Under the pieces are notes generated by a model. The model was not told where the DNA came from. It saw only the letters and a program-made list of their open reading frames with translations, and did not search any database. A stretch of 34,749 nucleotides of DNA, from assembly GCA_002493005.1 (NCBI GenBank), contig DKXL01000024.1, positions 1-34,749 of the forward strand. The letters are read 5' to 3'. The stretch is from Ruminococcaceae bacterium UBA7127. Its GTDB lineage: Bacteria > Bacillota > Clostridia > Oscillospirales > Acutalibacteraceae. The translations under genes and the position numbers were made by a program. Positions 1-7,604 of this stretch are shown piece by piece. How positions within the stretch are numbered: position 1 is the stretch's first letter; every line of letters begins with the position of its first letter.

Positions 1-237
1 CGCGTATTATGTTTATTTTACTATAAAGTTTAGTAAAAATAAAGTATAAAAACACAAAATTTAAAATTTATTTTTAAAAAATAAATGTGCAAAAAAGCAA
101 TATTTGACCCGTATTCAAACTAATTCCAAAATATGCAATAAAAATCGACTGCTTGCATTATTAAAGTTAAAAAAACATCGTAGATAGAACAACCCAAAGA
201 TTTGCTGTCAAAAAAGAAAATAAATAAGGATTTGGTG
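1..237. other. AT-rich non-coding leader, no gene seen
   Basis: This stretch is very AT-rich, with many A and T runs, and holds no open frame with a ribosome binding site. It ends at the likely promoter of the glycosyltransferase gene. I see no terminator, tRNA or repeat in it. It probably belongs to the intergenic space downstream of a gene outside the window. Confidence 0.5.
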
Positions 238-266
238 TTGAAATACAAATGAATATAAAGTATAAT
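238..266 (+). promoter_or_regulatory. Sigma-A-type promoter for the glycosyltransferase gene
   Basis: TTGAAA at 238-243 and TATAAT at 261-266 are separated by 17 bp, close to the housekeeping consensus. The start codon of the glycosyltransferase at 334 lies about 60 bp downstream of the expected transcription start. Confidence 0.65.
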
Positions 267-333
267 AATAAATATGACAGTGCAGGCTCATTTGAGATGG
301 GTTTTGCAGTTGCAATTTGATGGGAGAGGAAAA

Positions 334-1458
334 ATGAAAATATTAATTCTCACAGCCTCTACAGGCGGCGGACACAAGCGTGCTGCAGCCGCACTTGAAG
401 ATAAAATAAAACAAATCAGTCCTCAAACCGAGGTAAGGGTAGTTGATGCGCTTAAGGCAGTCGGCAAGGTTTATGATAAAACCGTTTGCGGCGGATACCA
501 TTTTATGGCAACCAAAATTCCCAAGGTTTACGGAATAAGCTATAAGATAACAGATCACCGAAACGTAATGTATAAGGCTGTAATGCACTCAAACACACTG
601 ATGGCAAACAAGCTGCTTGAAACTATCGAAGAATTTAAGCCTGATGTTGTTATAACCTGTCATGCGTTTGTCACAACGATGATTTCACAGCTCAAAAAGC
701 AAGGGAAAATAGATGTTAAGGCAATCAGCCTTATAACCGATTATGATGCTCACCGCACATATATCGGCAAGAATATTGATGCATATGTGCTTGCTGAGCC
801 TCAGATGGAAAACAAACTCGAAAACACCTATGATGTTGACGAAAACAGAATTTATCCACTTGGTATTCCTGTTTTTGACCGTTTTACACAGCCGTTTGAC
901 AAGGAAGAAATTTGCAGACGTGAGGGACTTGACCCGCAAAAGCCTACTGTGCTTTTAATGGCAGGGTCGTTTGGTGTTACAAGTGTGCTTGACTTTTACA
1001 AACAGCTTGCGCAAAAGTCATCTGATATTCAGTTTATTGTGATTACAGGCAGAAACATCAGGCTTTTTGCTCATCTTGAAAAGCTGATTGACGAAATTGG
1101 AACGCAGGACAACACCAAGCTTTTGTATTTTGTCAAAAATGTTGAGGATTTTATGCACATTTCGGATGTGATTGTCACAAAGCCCGGAGGACTTACCGTG
1201 ACCGAAAGCCTTGCGTGTGCGCTTCCGCTTGCGATTTACAGTGCATTCCCGGGTCAGGAACGTGACAATGCTGACTTTTTGCTTAAGGAACGGGCAGCGA
1301 TTATGCTTGACAAAAAGAATGGGGCAGACGAGGTTGTTGAACTGCTCGGCAACAAGGAAAAACTTGCTGATATGAAGGCCCAGTGCAGGCGGTTATATAT
1401 ACCTGACTCGGCAGAAAATATATTTAAGCTAGCTAAAAAGCTGATTGGCGAAGAATAA
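334..1458 (+). CDS. MGDG synthase/UgtP-like glycolipid glycosyltransferase
   Basis: This 374-residue protein resembles the GT28 family of monogalactosyldiacylglycerol synthases and processive diacylglycerol glucosyltransferases, which add sugars from a UDP-sugar to diacylglycerol at the cytoplasmic membrane face. The N-terminus carries the family motif STGGGHKRAA just after the first beta strand (MKILILTASTGGGH). The C-terminal half has the nucleotide-sugar binding pattern around VTKPGGLTVTESLACALP. There is no signal peptide. I chose the ATG at 334 because GGGAGAGG lies just before it and the product then begins exactly at the family start; the frame is open 60 bp further upstream but those residues fit no domain. 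The serpin gene follows after 12 bp and is probably co-transcribed. The exact sugar and lipid acceptor cannot be told from sequence. Confidence 0.88.
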   Translation: MKILILTASTGGGHKRAAAALEDKIKQISPQTEVRVVDALKAVGKVYDKTVCGGYHFMATKIPKVYGISYKITDHRNVMYKAVMHSNTLMANKLLETIEEFKPDVVITCHAFVTTMISQLKKQGKIDVKAISLITDYDAHRTYIGKNIDAYVLAEPQMENKLENTYDVDENRIYPLGIPVFDRFTQPFDKEEICRREGLDPQKPTVLLMAGSFGVTSVLDFYKQLAQKSSDIQFIVITGRNIRLFAHLEKLIDEIGTQDNTKLLYFVKNVEDFMHISDVIVTKPGGLTVTESLACALPLAIYSAFPGQERDNADFLLKERAAIMLDKKNGADEVVELLGNKEKLADMKAQCRRLYIPDSAENIFKLAKKLIGEE

Positions 1459-1470
1459 CGGAGATTTGAT

Positions 1471-2772
1471 ATGAAGAAATTTATTGCGGCGGCATTGTGT
1501 ATGGCGATTATGATGAGTGTGCTTTGCGCTTGCACCGATAACGAAAATTTTACTGACGGCGATAATCTGACAAGCAAATATTCACGCAGTGTCGACGCTG
1601 AAACTTATTATTATAGTAGCGGTGCAGTTACGGCACCCGCGGATTATGCGACATTTTCTAACGAAATTGCAGATTTTACATTCAGAATGTTCAGGAATTA
1701 TAACACCGCTTTTGGCTCTGATGGTTCGTATGTGTTTTCTCCTGCAAGTTCGGCGCTCCAGCTTGGGTTGATTGCAAACGGTACATCTGAGGATACAGGC
1801 GATGAGATTTTCAGAGCAATGTGCAAGGATTTGGACAATCAAAGCCTAAATGAGTGTTTTTCGTATTTTAAGAGCAGACTTGAGTCTGTCGGCGAAGAAA
1901 ACAAAGACGGTGAAAAACTTTATTTTGCAAGAATTGACACTAACCTTTTTGTTAACGATACCTCAGATATAAAGTCTAAGTTTGTGCAGACAGATGTTGA
2001 TTATTACGGTTGTGACTTGTTCAGGTTTATGTTTGACGACAGCAATGCAGTTACAAAGATAAACAATCAATTTGCAGATTTTGGTGTGCAGAATGCATTT
2101 TCGTCAATTAACAAGGAGCAGACAATGTTTTCTGCAACTGCGGCGGATGTTTGCGACTTGTGGTTAAATGCTTCTGCTGAGGATGATGTTGAAAAGGGAA
2201 AATTCGGCGGCGAGGACGCTGTATATATGGTATCTGATGAAACCTATATGCATACAAGCAATGCTAAGGCTGTGATGAAATATATGTCAAAAACTCCGCT
2301 GAAGTTTATGGCGATAATTCCGAATGAGGGTATTTCACTTGACGATTACATTGCTGATTTTACAAATTCCGAGTTTTCAAAGTTGCTTGAAAGCGTTGAT
2401 TTTTCAAAGACTGCAATAGCTAAGATTCCTGAATTTTATATAAAGTCAGACGGCAAAGCAAAAAATATCACTGATGTGCTCAAGCAAAGTGGTTTATTTT
2501 CGCTGTTCAGTGATAAAGCTCAGTTTGGCGGACTTACACGCAGTAATGATTTTTTGTTTGATGCTATGTATGAGATTATGCCGAATCTGTCGGTAAGCTC
2601 TGGAGGTATCAAAACAACGGGAATTGACATTAACGACTTGCCTGCCAATGCAAAAATAGAGCATAGATCAGACGTGACCGTTGAGTTTGACAGGCCGTTT
2701 ATTTTCCTTATTCTTGACAACGAAAGCAACATTCCGCTTTATATCGGTACGGTTAAAACCGTAAACAACTAA
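1471..2772 (+). CDS. Serpin-family lipoprotein (serine protease inhibitor-like)
   Basis: This 433-residue protein has a lipoprotein signal peptide, with basic MKK, a hydrophobic core and a lipobox VLCAC giving a lipidated cysteine near residue 21, so it should be anchored outside the membrane. The serpin fold is recognised from the early helix segment YVFSPASSALQLGLIANGTS and from the C-terminal signature FDRPFIFLILDNESNIPLYI near residues 405-425. Serpins trap serine or cysteine proteases by inserting their reactive loop into a beta sheet. Bacterial serpins are known from gut Firmicutes, for example the siropins of Eubacterium siraeum. The loop hinge does not match the usual EEGTxAxAA pattern: the equivalent stretch reads SVSSGGIKTTG, so inhibition is uncertain. 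The gene lies 12 bp after the glycosyltransferase gene and is followed by a clear terminator. Confidence 0.88.
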   Translation: MKKFIAAALCMAIMMSVLCACTDNENFTDGDNLTSKYSRSVDAETYYYSSGAVTAPADYATFSNEIADFTFRMFRNYNTAFGSDGSYVFSPASSALQLGLIANGTSEDTGDEIFRAMCKDLDNQSLNECFSYFKSRLESVGEENKDGEKLYFARIDTNLFVNDTSDIKSKFVQTDVDYYGCDLFRFMFDDSNAVTKINNQFADFGVQNAFSSINKEQTMFSATAADVCDLWLNASAEDDVEKGKFGGEDAVYMVSDETYMHTSNAKAVMKYMSKTPLKFMAIIPNEGISLDDYIADFTNSEFSKLLESVDFSKTAIAKIPEFYIKSDGKAKNITDVLKQSGLFSLFSDKAQFGGLTRSNDFLFDAMYEIMPNLSVSSGGIKTTGIDINDLPANAKIEHRSDVTVEFDRPFIFLILDNESNIPLYIGTVKTVNN

Positions 2773-2791
2773 TATTCTCAACATGAGCAAG

Positions 2792-2819
2792 AAAGGAAGT
2801 CCTTTAGGACTTCCTTTTT
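2792..2819 (+). terminator. Rho-independent terminator after the serpin gene
   Basis: An 11-bp perfect stem (AAAGGAAGTCC / GGACTTCCTTT) with a TTTA loop runs into a T tract ending at 2819. It sits 20 bp after the serpin stop codon. The stem core is shared with the hairpin at 29253-29278. Confidence 0.9.
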
Positions 2820-2847
2820 GACTATATAGGAAACTGCTTGAAAACGG

Positions 2848-2910
2848 TCGGGAACAGAAGTGCTGATAATATCAAGCTGTCTGCACGAATTATGAGCGGC
2901 GTTACGCCGC
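2848..2910 (+). repeat. Mosaic intergenic repeat, short unit plus GC hairpin
   Basis: A 42-bp unit (2848-2889) starts TCGGGA and ends CTGCACGAA. After TTATGA comes the 15-bp hairpin GCGGCGT-T-ACGCCGC (2896-2910), followed by TTTTTT. The layout matches copies at 11890, 12032, 20112 and 23661. The trailing T run could let this copy act as a weak terminator. Between 2911 and 3022 nothing else is recognised. Confidence 0.7.
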
Positions 2911-3022
2911 TTTTTTGCCTTACAAAAAATTGTTCTAAAACAAAAGGGCAAAAAGTGGTAATGACAGTATGCGGATTTTTTAACTTGTAAAGCTTTGCCG
3001 GGTATCTTATTGCCCCAAATAC

Positions 3023-3052
3023 TTGTAATTTACTGCTGTAATGTGCTATAAT
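3023..3052 (+). promoter_or_regulatory. Likely proBA promoter
   Basis: TTGTAA (3023-3028) and TATAAT (3047-3052) are 18 bp apart, about 100 bp before the proB start. No other good promoter is seen between the serpin terminator and proB. Confidence 0.5.
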
Positions 3053-3067
3053 AACTTAGTATACTCG

Positions 3068-3081
3068 GTTGTTATAACAAC
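3068..3081. promoter_or_regulatory. Perfect 14-bp palindrome, candidate operator of proBA
   Basis: GTTGTTATAACAAC is a perfect palindrome starting 15 bp after the -10 box, so it spans the expected start of the transcript. The position suits a repressor site. The factor is unknown. Confidence 0.35.
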
Positions 3082-3149
3082 TTAATTATATTGTCGGTTC
3101 GGTTTATGACGACGGCATATTATATTTAGATTTGAAACAGGTGTGAATT

Positions 3150-3935
3150 ATGCAAAACAAGCGTACCGTAGTCAAGGTTGGCACATCAACCCTGACATAC
3201 GAGAACGGAAAGATAAATTACAGACGTATTGAGGCGCTCTGCAAGGTGTTATCCGATTTGCAAAACAGCGGTGAACAGATTATGCTGGTGTCGTCGGGAG
3301 CTATCGGAGTTGGAATGGGAAAAGCAGGACTTTCCAAGCGCCCCTCAGAAACCAAGAAAAAACAGGCACTTGCGGCGATAGGTCAGTGCGAGCTGATGTT
3401 TATGTATGACAAGCTGTTTGGCGAATACAACCATTCTGTGGCTCAAATCCTTTTGACAAGATATGCGGTTGAAACCAATCAAAAAAGGCAGAATGTAATC
3501 AACACAATCGATGAGCTTATCAGTATGAATATTATCCCGATTATAAACGAAAACGATACCGTTGCTATTGACGAGCTTGAAGGCAATAACTTTGGCGATA
3601 ACGATATGCTGTCGGCGATTGTTGCGGGGCTGGTGAGTGCAGACAGGCTGATAATACTTACGGATATAGACGGATTGTACGACTCAAATCCACGTGAAAA
3701 TCCAAATGCATCAAAACTTGACGTCGTAGAAAAAATCAACGGAGAAATTCTTGATATGGCGGCAGGCACAGGCTCAAACCGAGGCACAGGCGGAATGATA
3801 ACCAAGCTTCAGGCGGCTGACTATGCAACAAAGCGCGGAGTTGAGGTTTATGTTATGAGCGGCGAAAAGCCCGAAAATCTTTATGAGGTTTTTGACGGAA
3901 ATAATATAGGAACAAAGTTTTTGGCAAGGCATTAA
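3150..3935 (+). CDS. proB: Glutamate 5-kinase ProB
   Basis: This 261-residue cytoplasmic kinase phosphorylates glutamate with ATP to gamma-glutamyl phosphate, the first step of proline synthesis. The amino-acid kinase fold is clear: VVKVGTSTLT at the N-terminus, the glycine loop VSSGAIGVGMGKAGL near residues 48-62, NENDTVAIDE near 137-146 and the ATP-site segment GTGGMITKLQAA near 213-224. It ends after the kinase domain and lacks the C-terminal PUA domain of the longer E. coli form, a common variant. The start at 3150 has only a weak AGGTG-type ribosome site. proA follows after 12 bp, so the two form an operon. Confidence 0.95.
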   Translation: MQNKRTVVKVGTSTLTYENGKINYRRIEALCKVLSDLQNSGEQIMLVSSGAIGVGMGKAGLSKRPSETKKKQALAAIGQCELMFMYDKLFGEYNHSVAQILLTRYAVETNQKRQNVINTIDELISMNIIPIINENDTVAIDELEGNNFGDNDMLSAIVAGLVSADRLIILTDIDGLYDSNPRENPNASKLDVVEKINGEILDMAAGTGSNRGTGGMITKLQAADYATKRGVEVYVMSGEKPENLYEVFDGNNIGTKFLARH

Positions 3936-3947
3936 CAGGAGGGAAAT

Positions 3948-5192
3948 ATGACTATTCTTGAAACTATGGGCGCGAATGCAAAGGCTGCTTCAAGATTTTT
4001 GATGACGGCAGGTGCAAAAAAAGACATTGCACTAAAGGCGATTGCAGATGCTCTGCGATTTAATATTGACAAAATTATTAAGGCAAATGATATTGATATA
4101 GAAAACGGTAAAAATGCAGGACTTACAGAGTCACTGCTCGACCGTCTAAGACTATCCGAAGAACGCATCAAAGGTATGGCGGACGGTGTTGAGCAGGTTG
4201 CCGCTTTACCTGACCCTGTTGGAAGAATTATTGATGGTAAAACCCTTAAAAACGGCTTACAGATTGAAAAGGTAACTGTCCCGATGGGTGTTATCGGAAT
4301 CATCTATGAGGCTCGTCCAAATGTTACCTCAGACGCTGCCGCTCTGTGCTTAAAGGCAGGCAGTGCAGTCATCCTCAGGGGAGGTAAGGAGGCAATAAAT
4401 TCTAACAAGGCTGTTGCCGAAATTATGCGAAACGCCATTGAAAGCGTGGGCTTTCCTCGTGACTGCGTGGCACTTGTTGAGGACACCTCACGTCAGAGTG
4501 CAACCGAGCTTATGCAGTTGTCGGATTACCTTGACGTTTTGATTCCCAGAGGCGGCGCAGGTCTGATTAAAAGTGTTGTAAGCAACGCAAAAGTTCCTGT
4601 TATTGAAACAGGCGTTGGCAACTGTCATATCTATGTTGACAAAAGCGCTGACATTGAGATGGCAAAGAATATAGTGTTCAACGGCAAAACTTCACGTCCG
4701 TCAGTGTGCAATGCAATCGAAACCTTGCTTGTACACAAGGATATTGCCGACGAGGCACTCCCTGCAATCAAATCGGAGCTTGACAAAAAGAATGTTGAAA
4801 TCAGAGGATGCGACAGAACAAAACAAATCCTCGGCGACTGCGTTGTGTCTGCCACCGAGGAAGATTACAGTATTGAATTTCTTGACTATATAATTGCAGT
4901 CAAGGTGGTTGACAGCCTTGACGAAGCAATCGGACACATTGCAAAATACAGCACAGGTCACAGCGAGTGCATTATAACGAACGAGCTTAGCAGTGCAAAC
5001 GAGTTTACTGCAAGAGTTGACTCTGCCGCTGTTTATGTAAATGCGTCCACACGCTTTACAGACGGCGGTGAGTTTGGATTGGGTGCGGAAATCGGCATTT
5101 CAACCCAAAAGCTCCACGCCAGAGGTCCTATGGGATTAAATGAGCTTACAAGCTCAAAGTACATCATCAGGGGCAACGGACAAATCAGGTAA
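3948..5192 (+). CDS. proA: Gamma-glutamyl phosphate reductase ProA
   Basis: This 414-residue enzyme reduces gamma-glutamyl phosphate with NADPH to glutamate semialdehyde, the second step of proline synthesis after ProB. It has the aldehyde-dehydrogenase fold typical of ProA, with VPMGVIGIIYEARPNVT near residues 111-127 and the catalytic cysteine C254 in SRPSVCNAIETLL. The length matches the family. CAGGAGGG precedes the ATG at a good distance. The minus-strand small-gene operon ends only 26 bp beyond its stop, so transcription converges here without an obvious terminator between. Confidence 0.96.
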   Translation: MTILETMGANAKAASRFLMTAGAKKDIALKAIADALRFNIDKIIKANDIDIENGKNAGLTESLLDRLRLSEERIKGMADGVEQVAALPDPVGRIIDGKTLKNGLQIEKVTVPMGVIGIIYEARPNVTSDAAALCLKAGSAVILRGGKEAINSNKAVAEIMRNAIESVGFPRDCVALVEDTSRQSATELMQLSDYLDVLIPRGGAGLIKSVVSNAKVPVIETGVGNCHIYVDKSADIEMAKNIVFNGKTSRPSVCNAIETLLVHKDIADEALPAIKSELDKKNVEIRGCDRTKQILGDCVVSATEEDYSIEFLDYIIAVKVVDSLDEAIGHIAKYSTGHSECIITNELSSANEFTARVDSAAVYVNASTRFTDGGEFGLGAEIGISTQKLHARGPMGLNELTSSKYIIRGNGQIR

Positions 5193-5218
5193 AGCAAGCG
5201 GACGCAGTTATTGGTTAT

Positions 5219-5536
5219 TCATATCAACAAATACATCAGCGCAAGCAGCAACGACGGCTCCGTGTCCTCTTCCATAAGCAGGATAATAAGCAGCAAAATC
5301 AGGCTTTGATCTTTGTTTTTGAACATTATATCAAGCAGTCCGTCATTTGGGCGATGCTCATTGTGATTGGTATTTTTGGGCATTTCAGCTTTTGGCGGCG
5401 GAGAGCTTTGCTCGGTTTTTTGCTCGTTTTCTGCTGTCCTAAGCTGTTCAGGGTTTTGAGCTGAATCTCTGTGATGCGGCGGTCTGCGGTGCATTTGCTG
5501 GGCTCTTGCAAACGCTTCTTCTTCAAAGCTTGGCAT
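5219..5536 (-). CDS. Small protein with hydrophobic C-terminal repeat, unknown function
   Basis: This 105-residue protein is not assigned. Residues 1-65 are polar and low in complexity, rich in Q, E, H, P and N. The last 35 residues hold two short leucine-rich stretches (SLILLLIILLM and SLLLALMYLLI) separated by the acidic EEDTEP, which could make a membrane hairpin or an oligomerising amphipath. GAGGTG precedes the ATG by a normal distance. It is the last of three genes on this strand, 13 bp after the previous stop. The gene order suggests a shared role, but nothing in the sequence shows what that is. Confidence 0.72.
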   Translation of the reverse strand: MPSFEEEAFARAQQMHRRPPHHRDSAQNPEQLRTAENEQKTEQSSPPPKAEMPKNTNHNEHRPNDGLLDIMFKNKDQSLILLLIILLMEEDTEPSLLLALMYLLI

Positions 5537-5549
5537 AGTTTCACCTCAC

Positions 5550-5894
5550 TCAGAATAATCCGCTGTTTTTAATCAGCGGCATAATTTTTAAAATTTTTAA
5601 CATTTTTTCCGCTTGGTCAAGCCTGTGTTGCTTTTCTTCTGATAAAAACGGTCGCAGTGAATGCAGCAGACGGCTTGTGTCGTCCTCCTTTATTGTGCTG
5701 AGCATCGGCGCAATCTTTGCAAAAGCGCCCATCATATCGCTGCTGATTTGACTTTGCGGCGGCTTTGACTGAGCTGGCTTTGGCGGCGGCTCGGAGTTTT
5801 GTGTCAGACCAAGCTGCGCACCAAGGCTTTGAACCTGCTTGAGCGCTTCCGGATTGCTCAGAATTTGGTTTAGTTTATCTTGAAGCTCAGACAT
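5550..5894 (-). CDS. Small hydrophilic protein, unknown function
   Basis: This 114-residue protein is not assigned. It starts with a helical segment (MSELQDKLNQILSNPEALKQ), has a proline- and serine-rich linker near residues 35-50, and ends in a second helical, leucine-rich and basic part. There is no signal peptide and no cysteine. GGCGGAG before the ATG overlaps the end of the upstream gene, which stops only 2 bp earlier, so translation is probably coupled. It is the middle gene of a three-gene operon. Confidence 0.72.
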   Translation of the reverse strand: MSELQDKLNQILSNPEALKQVQSLGAQLGLTQNSEPPPKPAQSKPPQSQISSDMMGAFAKIAPMLSTIKEDDTSRLLHSLRPFLSEEKQHRLDQAEKMLKILKIMPLIKNSGLF

Positions 5895-5896
5895 AT

Positions 5897-6130
5897 TTAT
5901 TCTCCGCCAAACAGCTTCAACAGTGCTTGTGCCTGTGGGCTTTCAAGAAGTTTTTTTGTTTTTTCGGGATCATTCAGAATATTCTCAATCTGTTTTGCCT
6001 GAGCTTTGTCGGCATTTTGCAGAATGTTTTTTATGTCTCCGTTTTTTGCGGCAGACTCAAGCTGTTGCTGAGAAAGTCCGAGCTTTCCCGATAATTCGCT
6101 AAGTATTTTATTTTTGTTGTTTTCAGCCAT
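5897..6130 (-). CDS. Small helical protein, unknown function
   Basis: This 77-residue protein is not assigned. It is almost wholly charged and helical, and contains LSGKLGLSQQQLESAAKNGD and the repeated theme ...ILNDPEKTKKLLESPQAQALLKLF, similar in style to the start of the next gene product (ILSNPEALKQVQSLGAQLGL). This suggests that the two are related or interact. GAGGTG precedes the ATG. It is the first of three genes and diverges from the phosphodiesterase gene, with 56 bp between the starts. Confidence 0.72.
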   Translation of the reverse strand: MAENNKNKILSELSGKLGLSQQQLESAAKNGDIKNILQNADKAQAKQIENILNDPEKTKKLLESPQAQALLKLFGGE

Positions 6131-6186
6131 ACTAACACCTCACAACATTGTATGCGCTGAATTGATTTTTAGAACGGAGTGTTTTT

Positions 6187-6657
6187 ATGCGCATTTTGGT
6201 GGTTTCGGATACTCACGGCGATATGCACAGTCTGCTCAGGGCGGTAAAAGCCCAGCCAAAGGCTGAGGTTATTGTGCATTGCGGTGACGGTGACGAGCAG
6301 CTGCAAACGCTGAAACTTATGTATAAAGACAAAATGATTGTGGGTGTCAGGGGTAATTGTGACTGGTCAAGTATGCTGCCTGCAACCGAAACGCTGAGCA
6401 TTTGCGGCAAAAAGATTTTTATAACGCACGGTCATCTGTACAATGCCAAAATGGGGCTTTATCAGATTGCTTCGGCGGCAAGGGAGCAAGGGGCAGACAT
6501 CTTGCTGTTTGGACACACCCATATGCCTCTTTCGGAATATGACGACGGATTGTATTTGCTCAATCCGGGTTCGTGTCACGGATACTATGCAAGCTACGGC
6601 TATATAGACATCACAGACAACGGCGAGATTGTGACAAACACAGTTTCCTTGAAATGA
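6187..6657 (+). CDS. YfcE/MJ0936-type metallophosphoesterase
   Basis: This 156-residue cytoplasmic enzyme belongs to the small calcineurin-like phosphodiesterases. All metal-binding motifs are present: SDTHG (D8, H10), GDGD (D34), GNCD (N57), THGH (H81) and GHTH (H110, H112). Members hydrolyse phosphodiesters in vitro with Mn2+ or Ni2+; the natural substrate is usually unknown. The length fits the family exactly. CGGAGTG precedes the ATG. About 80 bp separate it from the delta' gene, with a TATAAT at 6683-6688 in between, so the next gene may have its own promoter. Confidence 0.9.
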   Translation: MRILVVSDTHGDMHSLLRAVKAQPKAEVIVHCGDGDEQLQTLKLMYKDKMIVGVRGNCDWSSMLPATETLSICGKKIFITHGHLYNAKMGLYQIASAAREQGADILLFGHTHMPLSEYDDGLYLLNPGSCHGYYASYGYIDITDNGEIVTNTVSLK

Positions 6658-6740
6658 CAGTAGAAAATTTTTTATTTTATGATATAATTATAATTAAGCT
6701 AAGATAATAGGTGTGTTCTGCATTTGGAAGAGGTGAGAGT

Positions 6741-7604
6741 TTGAATTTTGACGGTTTTGAATTTGACGATAATACAAGACAGATGCTTCAAACGCTTGAC
6801 ATTCAGGGCAGAATGCCCCACGCGATTGTTTTGGAGTGCAGTGACGGGACAAAGAGCCTTGAGCTTGCAAAATTTATTTCAATGTATGCTGTATGCGGTG
6901 ATGCAAATCGTCCCTGCGGCAAGTGCGCTCAGTGCTTCAGGGCATCAAATCAGGCGCACGCTGACATAAAATATGCCTATCCCGAAAAGAAGTCCAAGTC
7001 TTATTCAATCGACCAGATGCGTGACATAATAAAGGATGCATATATTAAGCCAAATGAGGCAAACGCAAAGGTGTATGTGTTTGAGGATGCAGAAAACAGG
7101 CTTTCGCCTGTGGTGCAAAACTCATTTTTGAAGCTGCTTGAGGAGCCGCCGCAGAATGTATTTTTTATTTTGCTGTGCACAAACTCCTCAAAACTGTTGA
7201 CTACAATTCTTTCGAGAACAACGGTAATTCGTATTAAAAGCGAAGAGGTGCACAGTGATATTGCGTGCCAAACTGCAAGGAGTATTGTTAACGGCATTCT
7301 GTCTAGCAGTGAATATGATCTTTTAAAGGCATTGTCGCTGCTTTTGGACAAAGAAAATGCATCAGAGAGCCTGACAGTGACAAAACTTTTGTTGCGCGAT
7401 GGGCTTGCAGTCGGAGCCGGTGCCAAGGCTTTGTTTGACAAAGAGCTTGGCGGTGTGCTTGCAAGGCGGTTTACAAGAACTCAGATTATGGAGCTTATCA
7501 AGGCTTGTGAGAGTGCAAATATAAAACTAACGCAAAATATTAACATAAATTTGCTCACAACGTGGTTGTGCGGCGAGTACAGGAGGATTTCATGGCAGAG
7601 GTAA
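6741..7604 (+). CDS. holB: DNA polymerase III delta' subunit (HolB)
   Basis: This protein of about 287 residues is the delta' subunit of the clamp loader that places the sliding clamp on DNA. It has the AAA+ arrangement of the family: a zinc-binding cysteine group C-x8-C-x2-C-x2-C (CGDANRPCGKCAQC), then SIDQMRDIIKDAYIKP, VFEDAENRL and NSFLKLLEEPPQNVFFILLCT. The P-loop is degenerate (ECSDGTKSLELAK), as expected for a subunit that does not hydrolyse ATP. I prefer the TTG at 6741 because GAGGTG lies 5 bp before it. A GTG at 6711 in the same frame would add ten residues. Its 3' end overlaps ricT by 13 bp. Confidence 0.9.
   Translation: MNFDGFEFDDNTRQMLQTLDIQGRMPHAIVLECSDGTKSLELAKFISMYAVCGDANRPCGKCAQCFRASNQAHADIKYAYPEKKSKSYSIDQMRDIIKDAYIKPNEANAKVYVFEDAENRLSPVVQNSFLKLLEEPPQNVFFILLCTNSSKLLTTILSRTTVIRIKSEEVHSDIACQTARSIVNGILSSSEYDLLKALSLLLDKENASESLTVTKLLLRDGLAVGAGAKALFDKELGGVLARRFTRTQIMELIKACESANIKLTQNININLLTTWLCGEYRRISWQR

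Noticed and set aside
2940..3020. Possible riboswitch between the serpin and proB genes (GGGCA...TGCCC pairing over 70 nt)
   Set aside because: It lies upstream of the likely proBA promoter and has no further conserved structure that I recognise.
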